Source: Hyphomicrobium_A sp963724945
GTDB lineage: Bacteria > Pseudomonadota > Alphaproteobacteria > Rhizobiales > Hyphomicrobiaceae
NCBI GenBank assembly: GCA_963724945.1
Contig: CAVRWL010000003.1
Location: 1,178,001 to 1,242,000 of the forward strand
Length of the DNA: 64,000 nt
Direction of reading: 5' to 3'
Within the stretch, counting starts at the first letter, position 1; every line of letters starts with the position of its first letter. A program made the position numbers and the translations under genes. Shown here one piece after another: positions 1-8,237 of the stretch. The notes beneath the pieces are model-generated. The model was not told the DNA's origin, did not search any database, and worked only from the letters and a program-made list of their open reading frames with translations.

Positions 1-616
1 GCCCGACGTCGTTGAGCCGGACAAACCGCGCAAGGGTGCGCTGCCGAGCGTCGACGTCGTCTACGTCGGCCCGCTCAAGGACGCCTGGACGTTGCAACCA
101 CGCGTTACCGCCGATCAGCTCGAGCGCGAGCTCGCGATCCGCAAAATGGAGCTCGACGCCGACCAGCTCGAGCGCCTGCATAAGGCGGACGCGGAGCGCG
201 CGCGGCGCGATGAGGAGCGGCGCAGGGCGCTCGAATCGGAGCAGGCGCCGGCCCCTGCGCCATCCGCGGCCGCGCCGCCAGGTGCCGGGACTCCCGGCAC
301 GCCGGCAGCCGCCCAGCCCGAGCCGCAGCCAGGTTCGGCGCCGCCGCTGGCACCTTCTCCGATCGGCAACGGCGATCCGGGCGTCGAGCCCGGCACGGCT
401 CCGACCGAGGCCATCCCTGCGGTGCCGGGCTTGGAGGCGCAAATTCCGCCATCGCCGCCGCAAGGCGTAGGCGCCGCCGCGGCCGTCCCGCCTAACGCAG
501 CCGACCCGGCCCAGCAGGTGCCGCAGGCCGCGAACCGGACGCGCCGCTCGGTGCGCCGGACGGTGCCGGTCGGCGAGCAGGTGCTGCGCGCTTTGCAAAA
601 CGGCACCAACTATTAG
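1..616 (+). CDS. Hypothetical protein, C-terminal part only
   Basis: Reading frame 2 is open from the window edge to a TAG stop at 614-616, so the 5' end lies outside the window. The visible 204 or so residues start with a short hydrophobic/charged stretch, continue as a Glu/Arg-rich helical segment (about residues 35-80) suited to a coiled coil, and then become a low-complexity Ala/Pro/Gly region of about 90 residues before a short basic tail. No catalytic motif or known domain is visible. The Pro/Ala-rich part looks like an extended linker, as in envelope proteins, but that is only an impression. The next gene is convergent and its stop overlaps this one by 4 bases. Confidence 0.55.
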   Translation, partial: PDVVEPDKPRKGALPSVDVVYVGPLKDAWTLQPRVTADQLERELAIRKMELDADQLERLHKADAERARRDEERRRALESEQAPAPAPSAAAPPGAGTPGTPAAAQPEPQPGSAPPLAPSPIGNGDPGVEPGTAPTEAIPAVPGLEAQIPPSPPQGVGAAAAVPPNAADPAQQVPQAANRTRRSVRRTVPVGEQVLRALQNGTNY

Positions 617-846
617 GCCGACGCCGCGTGCGATTTACGCGCGCGAAAATAGTCGAGCACCCACACCCGCACTGCGCTCGACAGCCCCGCTTGCCCGCGG
701 CCGGCGTCGATGGCCGCGACGAGCGCCGAAAGCGTGAGGCGCTCGGCGGCGGCGGCCTCGTGCAAGGCATCCCAGAACGGCGCCTCGAGCGAGATCGAGG
801 TGCGGTGGCCCTTGATCGTGAACGAGCGCTTCACGGGCCGCGTCAT
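613..846 (-). CDS. Ribbon-helix-helix domain protein (RHH_4 type)
   Basis: A 77-residue protein starting MTRPVKRSFTIKGHRTSISL. The pattern of a basic start, a short beta strand (RTSISLEAPFWDAL) and two helices is that of small RHH_4 proteins found widely in Hyphomicrobiales. RHH proteins bind DNA as dimers, so a role as a small transcription regulator is the family expectation; no target is evident. The start codon overlaps the stop of the upstream DUF4169 gene (843-846), so the two are probably co-transcribed and translationally coupled. These two genes commonly sit beside fumC in this order, which supports the call. Confidence 0.75.
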   Translation of the reverse strand: MTRPVKRSFTIKGHRTSISLEAPFWDALHEAAAAERLTLSALVAAIDAGRGQAGLSSAVRVWVLDYFRARKSHAASA

Positions 847-1040
847 TGCGCGGGCTCATCGTCGGGCGGCTCGCGCCGGTGCGCGTCGAGGCGGCGCTCG
901 AGGAGCGTCGTCTTGCTCTTCTCCGCGTTCCTCTCCGCCTTCGTGGCCCCGTGCTTGGCGCGGCTCTCTTGCGCGCGGGCTTCGGCTTGCGCCCTCGCCT
1001 TCGCCTTGCGCGCGTGGCGCAGGTTTACGACGTCGCCCAT
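843..1040 (-). CDS. DUF4169 family protein
   Basis: A 65-residue, very basic and helical protein beginning MGDVVNLRHARKAKARAQAE, which is the recognisable N terminus of DUF4169. The remainder is rich in Ala, Arg, Lys and Glu and would form one long charged helix. No enzymatic role is known for the family. It lies 4 bases downstream of the fumC stop on the same strand and overlaps the RHH gene by 4 bases, so fumC-DUF4169-RHH reads as one operon. Confidence 0.75.
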   Translation of the reverse strand: MGDVVNLRHARKAKARAQAEARAQESRAKHGATKAERNAEKSKTTLLERRLDAHRREPPDDEPAQ

Positions 1041-1044
1041 CGCG

Positions 1045-2447
1045 CTACTCCGGTCCCAGCATCTTCTTGGGATCGACGATCTGATCGAACTCGGCCGCCG
1101 TCACGTAGCCGCCGCCAACCGCCTCCTCGCGCAAGGTCGTCCCCTTCTTGTGCGCGGTCTTGGCGATCTTGGCCGCGGCGTCGTAGCCGATCTTCGGCGC
1201 GAGCGCGGTGACAAGCATCAGTGAGCGCTCGAGCCCCGCTTTGATGTTGTCCTCGCGCGGCACGATGCCGACGACGCAGTTGTCGGTGAACGAGCGCGCT
1301 GCGTCCGCCATGAGGCGCACCGACTGCAGGAAATTGTAGGCCATCACCGGATTGTACACGTTGAGCTCGAAGTGCCCCTGGCTGCCGGCGAACGAAATGG
1401 CGGCGTTGTTGCCGAAGATCTGCACGCAGACCTGCGTCAGCGCCTCGCACTGGGTGGGGTTGACCTTGCCCGGCATGATCGAGGAGCCGGGCTCGTTCTC
1501 CGGCAAGCTGAGCTCGCCCAGCCCTGAGCGCGGGCCCGAGCCGAGCAGGCGGATGTCGTTGGCGATCTTGAACAGCGACACCGCGACCGTGTTGATCGCG
1601 CCGTGCGCGAACACCATGGCGTCGTGCGCGGCGAGCGCCTCGAACTTGTTGGGCGCCGTCTTGAAGGGCAGCTTGGTGATGGCGGCGATGCGTTCGGCCA
1701 CCTTCTCGGCGAAGCCCTTCGGCGCATTGAGGCCGGTGCCGACCGCGGTGCCGCCCTGCGCCAGCTCCATCAGGCCGGGCATCGTTTGCTCGATGCGCGC
1801 AATCCCGTTCTCGACCTGCTGGGCGTAGCCCGAAAACTCCTGGCCGAGCGTCAAGGGCGTTGCGTCCTGCGTGTGCGTGCGCCCGATCTTGACGATGTGC
1901 CGCCACGCCTGCGCCTTGTCGTTCAAGCGCATTGCGCAAGGCCTGCAGCGCCGGCAGCAGCCGGTGATGGATCTCCTCCGCGCAGGCGATGTGCATGGCG
2001 GTGGGGTAGGTGTCGTTGGACGACTGGCTCATGTTGACGTGGTCGTTGGGGTGCACGGGCTTCTTCGAGCCCATCTCGCCGCCGAGCATCTCGATGGCGC
2101 GGTTCGAGATCACCTCGTTGGCGTTCATGTTCGACTGCGTGCCCGAGCCCGTCTGCCAGACGGCGAGCGGGAAGTGGTCGTCGAGCTTGCCCTCGACCAC
2201 CTCCTGCGCGGCCTTCACGATCGCCTCGCCGATTTTCTTGTCGAGCTTGCCGAGGGCCATGTTGGTCTCGGCGGCCGCGCGCTTGACGATGCCGAGCGCG
2301 CGCACGACGGCCAATGGCTGCTTCTCCCAGCCGATCTTGAAGTTGCCGAGCGAGCGCTCGGCCTGCGCGCCCCAGTAGCGGTCGGCCGCGGACCTCGATC
2401 GGGCCGAAGGTGTCGGTCTCGGTGCGGGTCTTCTTGTCGGCGCTCAT
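1045..2447 (-). CDS. fumC: Fumarate hydratase class II (two frame breaks)
   Basis: Class II fumarase interconverts fumarate and malate in the TCA cycle in the cytoplasm. The start is the ATG at 2445-2447 (MSADKKTRTETDTFGPIEV). Conserved blocks follow: GSGTQSNMNANEV, HPNDHVN, SQSSNDTYPTA, GRTHTQDATPLTLGQE, and the family signature GSSIMPGKVNPTQ. The reading frame breaks twice: near 2385-2392, between FGPIEV and the expected DRYWGAQ, and at 1925-1926, where one extra A separates LQALRNAL from NDKAQAW. Total length is 1403 bases (3n+2), which fits two extra bases, and the repaired protein of about 466 residues matches the usual size. Either both are assembly errors or the gene is dead; the otherwise intact active-site blocks favour error. 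Confidence 0.9.
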
Positions 2448-2504
2448 GCTGGGGATCCGGTAAGGTTTCGCGTCACGTGGCCATAGCACGAAGGCCGCGA
2501 TGGA

Positions 2505-2560
2505 GGCAGTGGGCAGTAGGCAATGGGCTGTAGGCAATGGGCAGCAGGCAGTCGGCAGTG
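2505..2560. repeat. Eight tandem copies of a 7-base unit
   Basis: Eight consecutive 7-mers of the form GGCAGTR, several with one substitution (GGCAATG, GGCTGTA, GGCAGCA, GGCAGTC), fill 56 bases between fumC and the Nudix gene. The periodicity is exact with no indels. It is too short-period to be a CRISPR array and has no obvious coding meaning. Confidence 0.85.
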
Positions 2561-2604
2561 GGTTCCGCTCCCCGAGCGCGCGCCTTTGGCCTCGCGGTCG
2601 CAGT

Positions 2605-2663
2605 GGGGTCTGACCCCTCTGTGTCTGACCCTGTTGTGAGCCGGCATCTGACGGTGTCAGACC
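2605..2663. repeat. Intergenic GTCTGACCC-type palindromic repeats
   Basis: A 13-base perfect palindrome GGGGTCTGACCCC lies at 2605-2617. GTCTGACCC occurs again directly at 2623-2631, and a related GTCAGACCC at 2655-2663. Short palindromes of this GGGGTCnGACCCC kind are scattered between genes in many proteobacteria and resemble REP-like elements. No transposase is nearby. Confidence 0.6.
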
Positions 2664-2703
2664 CGCGAAGCGGAGCACAGTGTCCGCGAAGGGCCAATGG
2701 CAG

Positions 2704-3174
2704 TCAAAGCCTCACCAGGCCCATCTCCAGGCGATCGAGGAACTCAGCTTGAGCCTTCAGGATCTTCTTGCGGGCTTGCTTGAGACTGAACCACGCCGCC
2801 CGGTCGACCTCTGGAAATTCCTGCGTGCGCCCGGACCGGGGCGGCCACTCCATGGTGAAGGTATTGCTCGCGAGCCGTGCGGGATCCCAGTCGTCTTCGA
2901 CGGTCCAGACGTGCACCAGCTTGCCGCCCGGCTGCCGCAGCGAGCCAAGCGAGCGGCGCCCAGTTACCTTCGGTCGGTAGCCGGTTTCCTCCGCGAACTC
3001 TCGCCAAGCCGCGGTCAATTCGCTCTCCCCTTCGCGAATTTCGCCCTTGGGTATCGACCAGGCCCCCGCATCCTTGCCGCGCCAAAACGGCCCACCCGGG
3101 TGCGCCAGCAGCACCTCGAGCACGGCCGCTCCCCGCCGGTATAACAGGACACCAGCGCTCTTCCTGCCACCCAT
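2704..3174 (-). CDS. Nudix hydrolase
   Basis: A 156-residue protein with a textbook Nudix box G-x5-E-x7-REUxEE-xGU visible as GEIREGESELTAAWREFAEE followed by TGY. Nudix enzymes hydrolyse nucleoside diphosphates linked to another group; the substrate cannot be told from sequence. The start was set at the ATG at 3174 (MGGRKSAGVLLYRRG) because a GAGGA ribosome-binding site lies about 8 bases upstream; an in-frame GTG at 3189 would add five residues. It is the last gene of the phasin-SDR-OsmC-Nudix series, 28 bases after OsmC on the same strand. Confidence 0.88.
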   Translation of the reverse strand: MGGRKSAGVLLYRRGAAVLEVLLAHPGGPFWRGKDAGAWSIPKGEIREGESELTAAWREFAEETGYRPKVTGRRSLGSLRQPGGKLVHVWTVEDDWDPARLASNTFTMEWPPRSGRTQEFPEVDRAAWFSLKQARKKILKAQAEFLDRLEMGLVRL

Positions 3175-3202
3175 AACGGGCGTCCTCACACCGCCTCATC
3201 TC

Positions 3203-3676
3203 TCACGATCTGCTGCCTACCGGCGGAGCCGACGGGGAGGCAGCAACCGATGCGGGCGCTTGCGCCAGCGAAGAAACGACGGCGGAGGCATGCTGCAACG
3301 TCTGGCTCACCGGGCATCTGTCGGCGATCTCAAGAAGTCGGGTGCGCTGCTCTTCGCTCAAGTCGCCTTGCAAATGAAGGACCCGCTCAAATCGATCCGT
3401 CACGATCGCGCCAGATGCAACTTTCTTGTGACGCACTTCGACGGAGACCTTCTCGAGCGGCAAGCCATGGCGCGTCGCATACATCCGCAACGTCATGGCT
3501 GTGCAAGCGCCCAAGCCCGCCATCACGTATTCATAAGGAGAAGGTCCGCTGTCATGCCCGCCGAGCGCCTGAGCCTCATCGGCGTGCATGCTGTGAGGGC
3601 CGATGATCACGCGCTGCGCATAGGGACCATCGCCGCTTTCCTCGACCCTCACCACACGCTTCGGGGAAGCCGTCAT
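3203..3676 (-). CDS. OsmC family protein
   Basis: A 157-residue protein with the two conserved redox cysteines of the OsmC/Ohr family: Cys58 in AGLGACTAMTLRMYA and Cys121 in IADRCPVSQTL. The motif SPYEYVMAGLGAC is typical of the YhfA/OsmC subgroup rather than of Ohr. Family members reduce organic hydroperoxides or related oxidants in the cytoplasm. It follows the SDR gene by 62 bases and precedes the Nudix gene by 28, suggesting co-transcription. The C terminus has a short Ala/Pro-rich tail. Confidence 0.88.
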   Translation of the reverse strand: MTASPKRVVRVEESGDGPYAQRVIIGPHSMHADEAQALGGHDSGPSPYEYVMAGLGACTAMTLRMYATRHGLPLEKVSVEVRHKKVASGAIVTDRFERVLHLQGDLSEEQRTRLLEIADRCPVSQTLQHASAVVSSLAQAPASVAASPSAPPVGSRS

Positions 3677-3738
3677 GGGCTACTGTCCTTGTTGCAGACC
3701 TTGATGCAGAGCGATCTTCGGCGCCGGCTCTTGGCCCC

Positions 3739-4500
3739 TCACAAGCGGAGGCCTCCGTCTATCTCCAGCACGCGCCCATTGTAATAATCGTTGTGCAGGA
3801 TATAGAGCGCCGTGCGCCCGATCTCCTCAGGCTCTCCCAGCCGCCGCAAGGGAATCGTCGAGATGATCCTTTCGCGGATCGCAGGCTTGATATTGGCGAC
3901 CATGCGCGTGTCGCAAAACCCCGGCGCGATGGCGGCGACGCGTATCTTGTAGCGCGCGAGCTCCTTGGCCCAGGTCACCGTCATCGCCGCCACTCCCGCC
4001 TTGGCCGCAGCATAGTTCGTCTGTCCGATGTTGCCCGCGCGCGAGATGCTCGAGATGTTGATGATCACCCCGCCACGGCCACCTTCGATCATGTGCACGG
4101 CCGCCTCGCGGCCGCAGAGAAAAACACCAAGAAGATCGACGGCGATGACCTTGTTGAAATCGGCAAGCGACATTTTGCCTTGCACCTTGCCGTCCTTCAC
4201 TTTGACCAGCAAGGCGTCGCGATTGGTGCCGGCGTTATTGATGAGCCCATCGACGCTGCCGAGGTCGCTGCGCACGCTGGCGAAGAGCGCCTCCACCGCG
4301 GCCTCCTCCGTCACATTGGCGGAGTAGCCCCTGGCTTTCCCGCCGGCCTTTGCACACACCTGCGCCGTTTCCTGAAGCTTGGCCTCGTCAAGGTCGACGA
4401 GGGCGATCCTCGCCCCCTCGTGCGCGATAATTTCCGCCATCTTGCGGCCGAGCCCTTGCGCCGCGCCCGTTATCACAATGGTCTTGTCTTTGAGATCCAT
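3739..4500 (-). CDS. SDR family oxidoreductase (FabG/PhaB-like)
   Basis: A 253-residue classical short-chain dehydrogenase: TGAAQGLGRK nucleotide-binding loop (residues 11-20), NNAG (88-91), catalytic Ser about 150-151 with Tyr163 and Lys167 in SSISRAGNIGQTNYAAAKAG, and a C-terminal PLRRLGEPEEIG-type segment. FabG enzymes reduce 3-oxoacyl-ACP and PhaB enzymes reduce acetoacetyl-CoA for polyhydroxyalkanoate synthesis. A phasin-like gene lies 26 bases upstream, so a PhaB-like role is attractive but not proven. The start is the ATG at 4498-4500 (MDLKDKTIVITGAA); the open frame continues upstream into the phasin gene but lacks family sequence. Confidence 0.85.
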   Translation of the reverse strand: MDLKDKTIVITGAAQGLGRKMAEIIAHEGARIALVDLDEAKLQETAQVCAKAGGKARGYSANVTEEAAVEALFASVRSDLGSVDGLINNAGTNRDALLVKVKDGKVQGKMSLADFNKVIAVDLLGVFLCGREAAVHMIEGGRGGVIINISSISRAGNIGQTNYAAAKAGVAAMTVTWAKELARYKIRVAAIAPGFCDTRMVANIKPAIRERIISTIPLRRLGEPEEIGRTALYILHNDYYNGRVLEIDGGLRL

Positions 4501-4526
4501 GCACTCAGATCTTCTTGGCTTCTCGC

Positions 4527-4898
4527 CTAGTGATGGTGTTGCGCCGACCCGTTGGTGAACGCGCGGGCACCTGTCGTCATCAGCTTTTGCGTGTCGGCAA
4601 AGAGGCGTTGTCCATCTTGCGCAAGAAGCTCCATGTGCCGGCTCAGCCATTGCTGATAGGCAGATGCACAGTCGGCGATCGATCGCGCCGCCGTGAGCTT
4701 GCTGGCAAATTCAGAAGCCACGGTCGCCTCGGCTTGCATTAGCGCGAACCAGCTCTGGTTCACGTCTTGCAAGTAGCCGAAGAACTTACTTTGAAAGTTC
4801 AGCATATCCTCGGCGCCATTGGCGCTCGCTTTGGCGGGCGGCAATAGATCCGTCTTCGACTTGGTCAGTCTCTTGGTTTGAGGATCGGGCTGGGGCAT
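4527..4898 (-). CDS. Phasin family protein
   Basis: A 123-residue helical protein. The segment MLNFQSKFFGYLQDVNQSWF through ELLAQDGQRLFADTQKLM has the amphipathic, Phe/Leu-spaced helices of phasins, which coat polyhydroxyalkanoate granules. The start is the ATG at 4896-4898 (MPQPDPQTKRLTKSK), preceded by a GGAG ribosome-binding site; a longer in-frame start at 4949 is less likely because it would fall on the promoter. The C terminus ends in three histidines. It heads the operon phasin-SDR-OsmC-Nudix and has a FixK/FNR-type promoter, fitting storage metabolism under low oxygen. Confidence 0.7.
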   Translation of the reverse strand: MPQPDPQTKRLTKSKTDLLPPAKASANGAEDMLNFQSKFFGYLQDVNQSWFALMQAEATVASEFASKLTAARSIADCASAYQQWLSRHMELLAQDGQRLFADTQKLMTTGARAFTNGSAQHHH

Positions 4899-4940
4899 GA
4901 CTTGGCTCCGTTTGCGAACTTGGCGCGGCACCCCTCCGTC

Positions 4941-4989
4941 GCCAATCACTATAGAGGCAATCGTCTCACTTTGCTTTGACCCGCATCAA
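4941..4989 (-). promoter_or_regulatory. FixK/FNR-type class II promoter upstream of phasin
   Basis: TTGA-N6-TCAA (TTGACCCGCATCAA, 4976-4989) matches the FNR/FixK consensus. On the minus strand a TATAGT -10 element lies at 4948-4953, its centre 32 bases from the box centre. That is the spacing expected when an FNR-type activator sits at -41.5. A transcription start near 4941 would leave a leader of about 43 bases. The remaining sequence up to the permease gene at 5249 holds no gene or other signal that I can support. Confidence 0.7.
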
Positions 4990-5248
4990 GGCCGCTCCCT
5001 TGCGTGCGCCTCTTGCTCCATGAGCAAGCGCAGGCCCCACTAAGATATCGTAACGACGGGGTCGTGAATTGACCCGGCTTTTTGACGCAGCAGCCCGGGT
5101 CGGCGGCTAACGCTGATCCGGAATCATCCCCACGACCCCGGGCCCCCGCGGCAAAGTTCCATGCCGCGCTGAGACCATAGCCGTTGGCGTTTGCCGGCGG
5201 CCCCGCTAGACCTGCAGGTGGGACATTTCGCGGCGTACGGGGGACATC

Positions 5249-6860
5249 ATGAACGATCTTACGAGCGCGCCCGCGACGACGCAGGGGGCCGGCATGCCGT
5301 GGTTCGTGCGCGGCGACATCGACGGCTTCTTCGGCCTCGCCATTGACAACCTCGTGCAGCTGCTCGTGATCGTCGCACTGTGCCGCGCCGTCCTCGGCTT
5401 TCCCGATGACCTCATCATCGGCGTCATCCTGCCGGGCGCCGCCGTCTCGCTCGTCATCGGCAACGTGTTCTACGCCTGGCAGGCCAAGCGGCTATCGCAG
5501 AGGACCGGGCGCAGCGACGTCTGTGCGCTGCCCTACGGCATCAACACGGTCTCGCTCTTCGCCTTCGTCTTCCTCGTCATGCTGCCGGCGTCGCTGGCGG
5601 CGAAGGCACGCGGGCTCGATCAGCACGCGGCGGCGCTCGTCGCCTGGCAGACGGGGCTTGTCGCTTGCTTCGGCGCCGGCGTCATCGAGCTCGCCGGCTC
5701 TGTCGTCGCCGAGCGCATCCGCCGCGCAACGCCGCGCGCGGCGCTTCTGTCGACGCTCGCCGGCATCGCGCTCGGCTTCATTTCCTTCTCGTTCCTGTTC
5801 CGCACCTATGCGAGCCCGATCGTGGGGCTCGCCACGCTCGGCGTGATCCTGCTCACCTACTTCGGGCGCGTGCGCTTCAAGGGGGGCCTGCCGGGCGGCT
5901 TCGTCGCTGTCCTCATCGGTATCGTGCTGTCGTGGGCGACGGGGCTCGTCGGCCCTGCGCCGCATCTGGAGCACTTGGGTCTGCACCTTCCGGTGCCGGT
6001 CGTCGGCGACCTCATCGCCGGTCTCAGCGGCGACCAGCTCATCACCTACGCGGCGGTGATCGTGCCCATGGGCATCTTCTCGGTGCTGGGCTCGCTGCAG
6101 AACATCGAGTTCGGCGGAGGCAGCAGGCGATTCCTTTCCGACCGCGCCGTCGCTCGCCGTGAATGGGGTCGGGACCATTGCGGCGGCGCTGTTCGGCTCG
6201 TGCTTCCCGACGACGATCTACATCGGGCATCCGGGCTGGAAGGCGCTGGGCGCGCGCGCCGGCTACTCGATCCTCAACGCCGGGCTGTTCACCGCTCTAT
6301 GCCTGACGGGGTCGCTGGCGATCGTTGCCTGGCTCGTGCCGATCGAGGCCGGCATGGCCATCGTCTTGTGGATCGGCATTGTCATGGCAGCACAAGCATT
6401 CGAGGCGACGCCGCGCCACCATGCGCCGGCCGTCGTCATGGGGCTCCTGCCGGGGCTGGGCGCGTGGGGCGTGCTGATGGCGAAGGACGGCCTCAGGGCC
6501 GGAGGCGCGACCTTTTCGCCTGCGCTCGTCGCCAGGATGGAGGCGGCCGGCAACTACATCGGCGGCGGCTTCGCGCTGGAGCAGGGCTTCATCTTTACGG
6601 CGATGATCCTGTCGGCGGCGACCGTGCACCTGATCGAGCGCCGCTTCACGGCGGCGGCGCTGTGGTGCCTGGCGGCGGCGGCGCTGGCCGCGGTCGGGCT
6701 CATCCATAGCTACGTGCTGACGCCATCCGATTCGATTGCCGCCTTCGGCGTGCCGGCGTGGCGCTGGGTGGCGGGCTATCTCGCCATGGCCGCCACATTC
6801 TTTGCCGCGCGCTGGCTGGTGGTGCGCGAGGACGCGGCGGACGCTTCGGGGCGCGAGTAG
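5249..6860 (+). CDS. NCS2 family (xanthine/uracil-type) permease, one frame break
   Basis: A polytopic inner-membrane protein of about 537 residues with some 12-14 hydrophobic segments, in the style of NCS2 nucleobase:cation symporters and their relatives. The N-terminal half (MNDLTSAPATTQGAGMPWFV onward, ALPYGINTVSLFAF) is fused by frame to a second half starting NGVGTIAAALFGSCFPTTIY. The frame breaks at 6110-6111, where an extra T turns the expected QNIESAEAAGDSF into QNIEFGGGS. Length is 3n+1, matching one inserted base. The substrate is not predictable. It stands alone, with divergent and unrelated neighbours. Confidence 0.8.
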
Positions 6861-7030
6861 CGGCCGAGGCTCGGGGTTCGGGCTCGAAACGGCCCGTGTT
6901 CACCAAGGGAGCCGATTGCCGCTCGCGCGCAAGCCGCCGCCGTCATGATGGCAAAAAGACACAGGCGGCGGGCGCGATCTAGGCTATGCTGACCGCCATG
7001 CGGCACCCGTGTCTCGCGTAAAGGTGTGCC

Positions 7031-8065
7031 TTGGCTGATGTTCGCTTCTTCCATCGCGCCGGCCCGTTTCCGCTGCGCGATATCGCGGCGCTCGTGGGCG
7101 CGGAGCCTCTGGAGCCGGAGGCGGGAGCCGTTCCCATCCACGACATCGGCTCGCTCGAGCAGGCGGGCCCCGACGACATCAGCGTTTTTACCGACGTGCG
7201 CTATCGCGATGCGCTGCGCCCGTCGCGCGCGCGCGCCATCATGATCAGCCGCGACCTCGCGCGCCACGCCGCCGATCCGGCGCGGCTCATCTACGTGAAG
7301 AACCCGCGCCTCGCCTATGCACAGGTCGGCCAGCTCTTCTATCCGCCGCCGCCGCTCGAGTCGGGCGTCGACGCAAAAGCCCGCGTACACGAGAGTGCAG
7401 TGATCGGGCGGGGCTCGCAGATCGACGCCGGCGCCGTGATCGGCCGCGAGGTCGAGATCGGCGAGCGGTGCCACATCGGCCACAACGTGGTGATCGGCGA
7501 CGGAGTTCAGCTCGGCGACGACTGCCGCGTGGGCGCCAACACTTCGATCAGCCACGCCCTGATCGGGAAGCGCGTCGACATCGAGAGCGGCGTCAGCATC
7601 GGCTCGCAGGGCTTCGGCTTCGTGCCGGGCGCGAGCGGCTTGACGCGCATGCTGCAGCTGGGCCGCGTCGTCATCGAGGACGATGTGCAGATCGGCGCCA
7701 ATTGCGCCATCGACCGCGGCGCCACCGGAGACACGGTGATCGGCGCCGGCAGCGTGATCGACAACCTCGTGCAGATCGCCCACAACGTGCAGGTCGGCCG
7801 GCACTGCGTCATCTGTGCCCAAGTCGGCATCGCCGGCAGCACCATCATCGGCGACGGCGTCATGCTCGGCGGGCAAGTGGGCGTCGTCGACCACCTCAAG
7901 GTGGGGCCGCGCGCGCGCATCGCCGCCAAGGCCGGCGTCATGCGCGACGTTGCTGCGGGTGCGGTGCTCGGCGGAATGCCGGCCATCGAGATCAAGGCCT
8001 GGCATCGCCAGACGATCGGCCTTCTGCGCCTGTTCAAGGGCGGCAATGGGAACGGCAAGGAATAG
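7031..8065 (+). CDS. lpxD: UDP-3-O-acylglucosamine N-acyltransferase-like (LpxD)
   Basis: LpxD adds the N-linked acyl chain to UDP-3-O-acyl-glucosamine in lipid A synthesis. This 344-residue protein has the LpxD N-terminal domain (residues 1-100, ending near VKNPRLAYA) and a left-handed beta helix of hexapeptide repeats (IGRGSQIDAGAVIG and so on). The catalytic His is His251 in NLVQIAHNVQVG. The start is TTG at 7031, preceded by an AAGG at short distance. It lies outside the usual bamA-lpxD-fabZ-lpxA cluster, so it may be a second lpxD copy, which is known in some rhizobia, or the only copy displaced. The enzyme looks intact. Confidence 0.88.
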   Translation: MADVRFFHRAGPFPLRDIAALVGAEPLEPEAGAVPIHDIGSLEQAGPDDISVFTDVRYRDALRPSRARAIMISRDLARHAADPARLIYVKNPRLAYAQVGQLFYPPPPLESGVDAKARVHESAVIGRGSQIDAGAVIGREVEIGERCHIGHNVVIGDGVQLGDDCRVGANTSISHALIGKRVDIESGVSIGSQGFGFVPGASGLTRMLQLGRVVIEDDVQIGANCAIDRGATGDTVIGAGSVIDNLVQIAHNVQVGRHCVICAQVGIAGSTIIGDGVMLGGQVGVVDHLKVGPRARIAAKAGVMRDVAAGAVLGGMPAIEIKAWHRQTIGLLRLFKGGNGNGKE

Positions 8066-8237
8066 CGGCCGCCTCCACCGGTAGGGCAAGCCCCTAGGGG
8101 TTGGGGTCAAAGCCACACGGCGGCCCCAAGCGGGGGATAGGCTTGGGATCGGATTGCCGGTAAGCAGAGTTTAGGCTTCACTTGGTAAATCTTAAGGACC
8201 CGGCGTCCGCCGGGCCGGAATCATTAAGGGTTCGCGT

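Noticed and set aside
2505..2560. CRISPR-like repeat array
   Set aside because: The unit is only 7 bases with no spacers, and there are no cas genes in the window.
8197..8216. Terminator hairpin (CCCGGCG/CGCCGGG) before the L,D-transpeptidase gene
   Set aside because: The loop is only two bases and no T run follows, so it is more likely incidental GC-rich symmetry.
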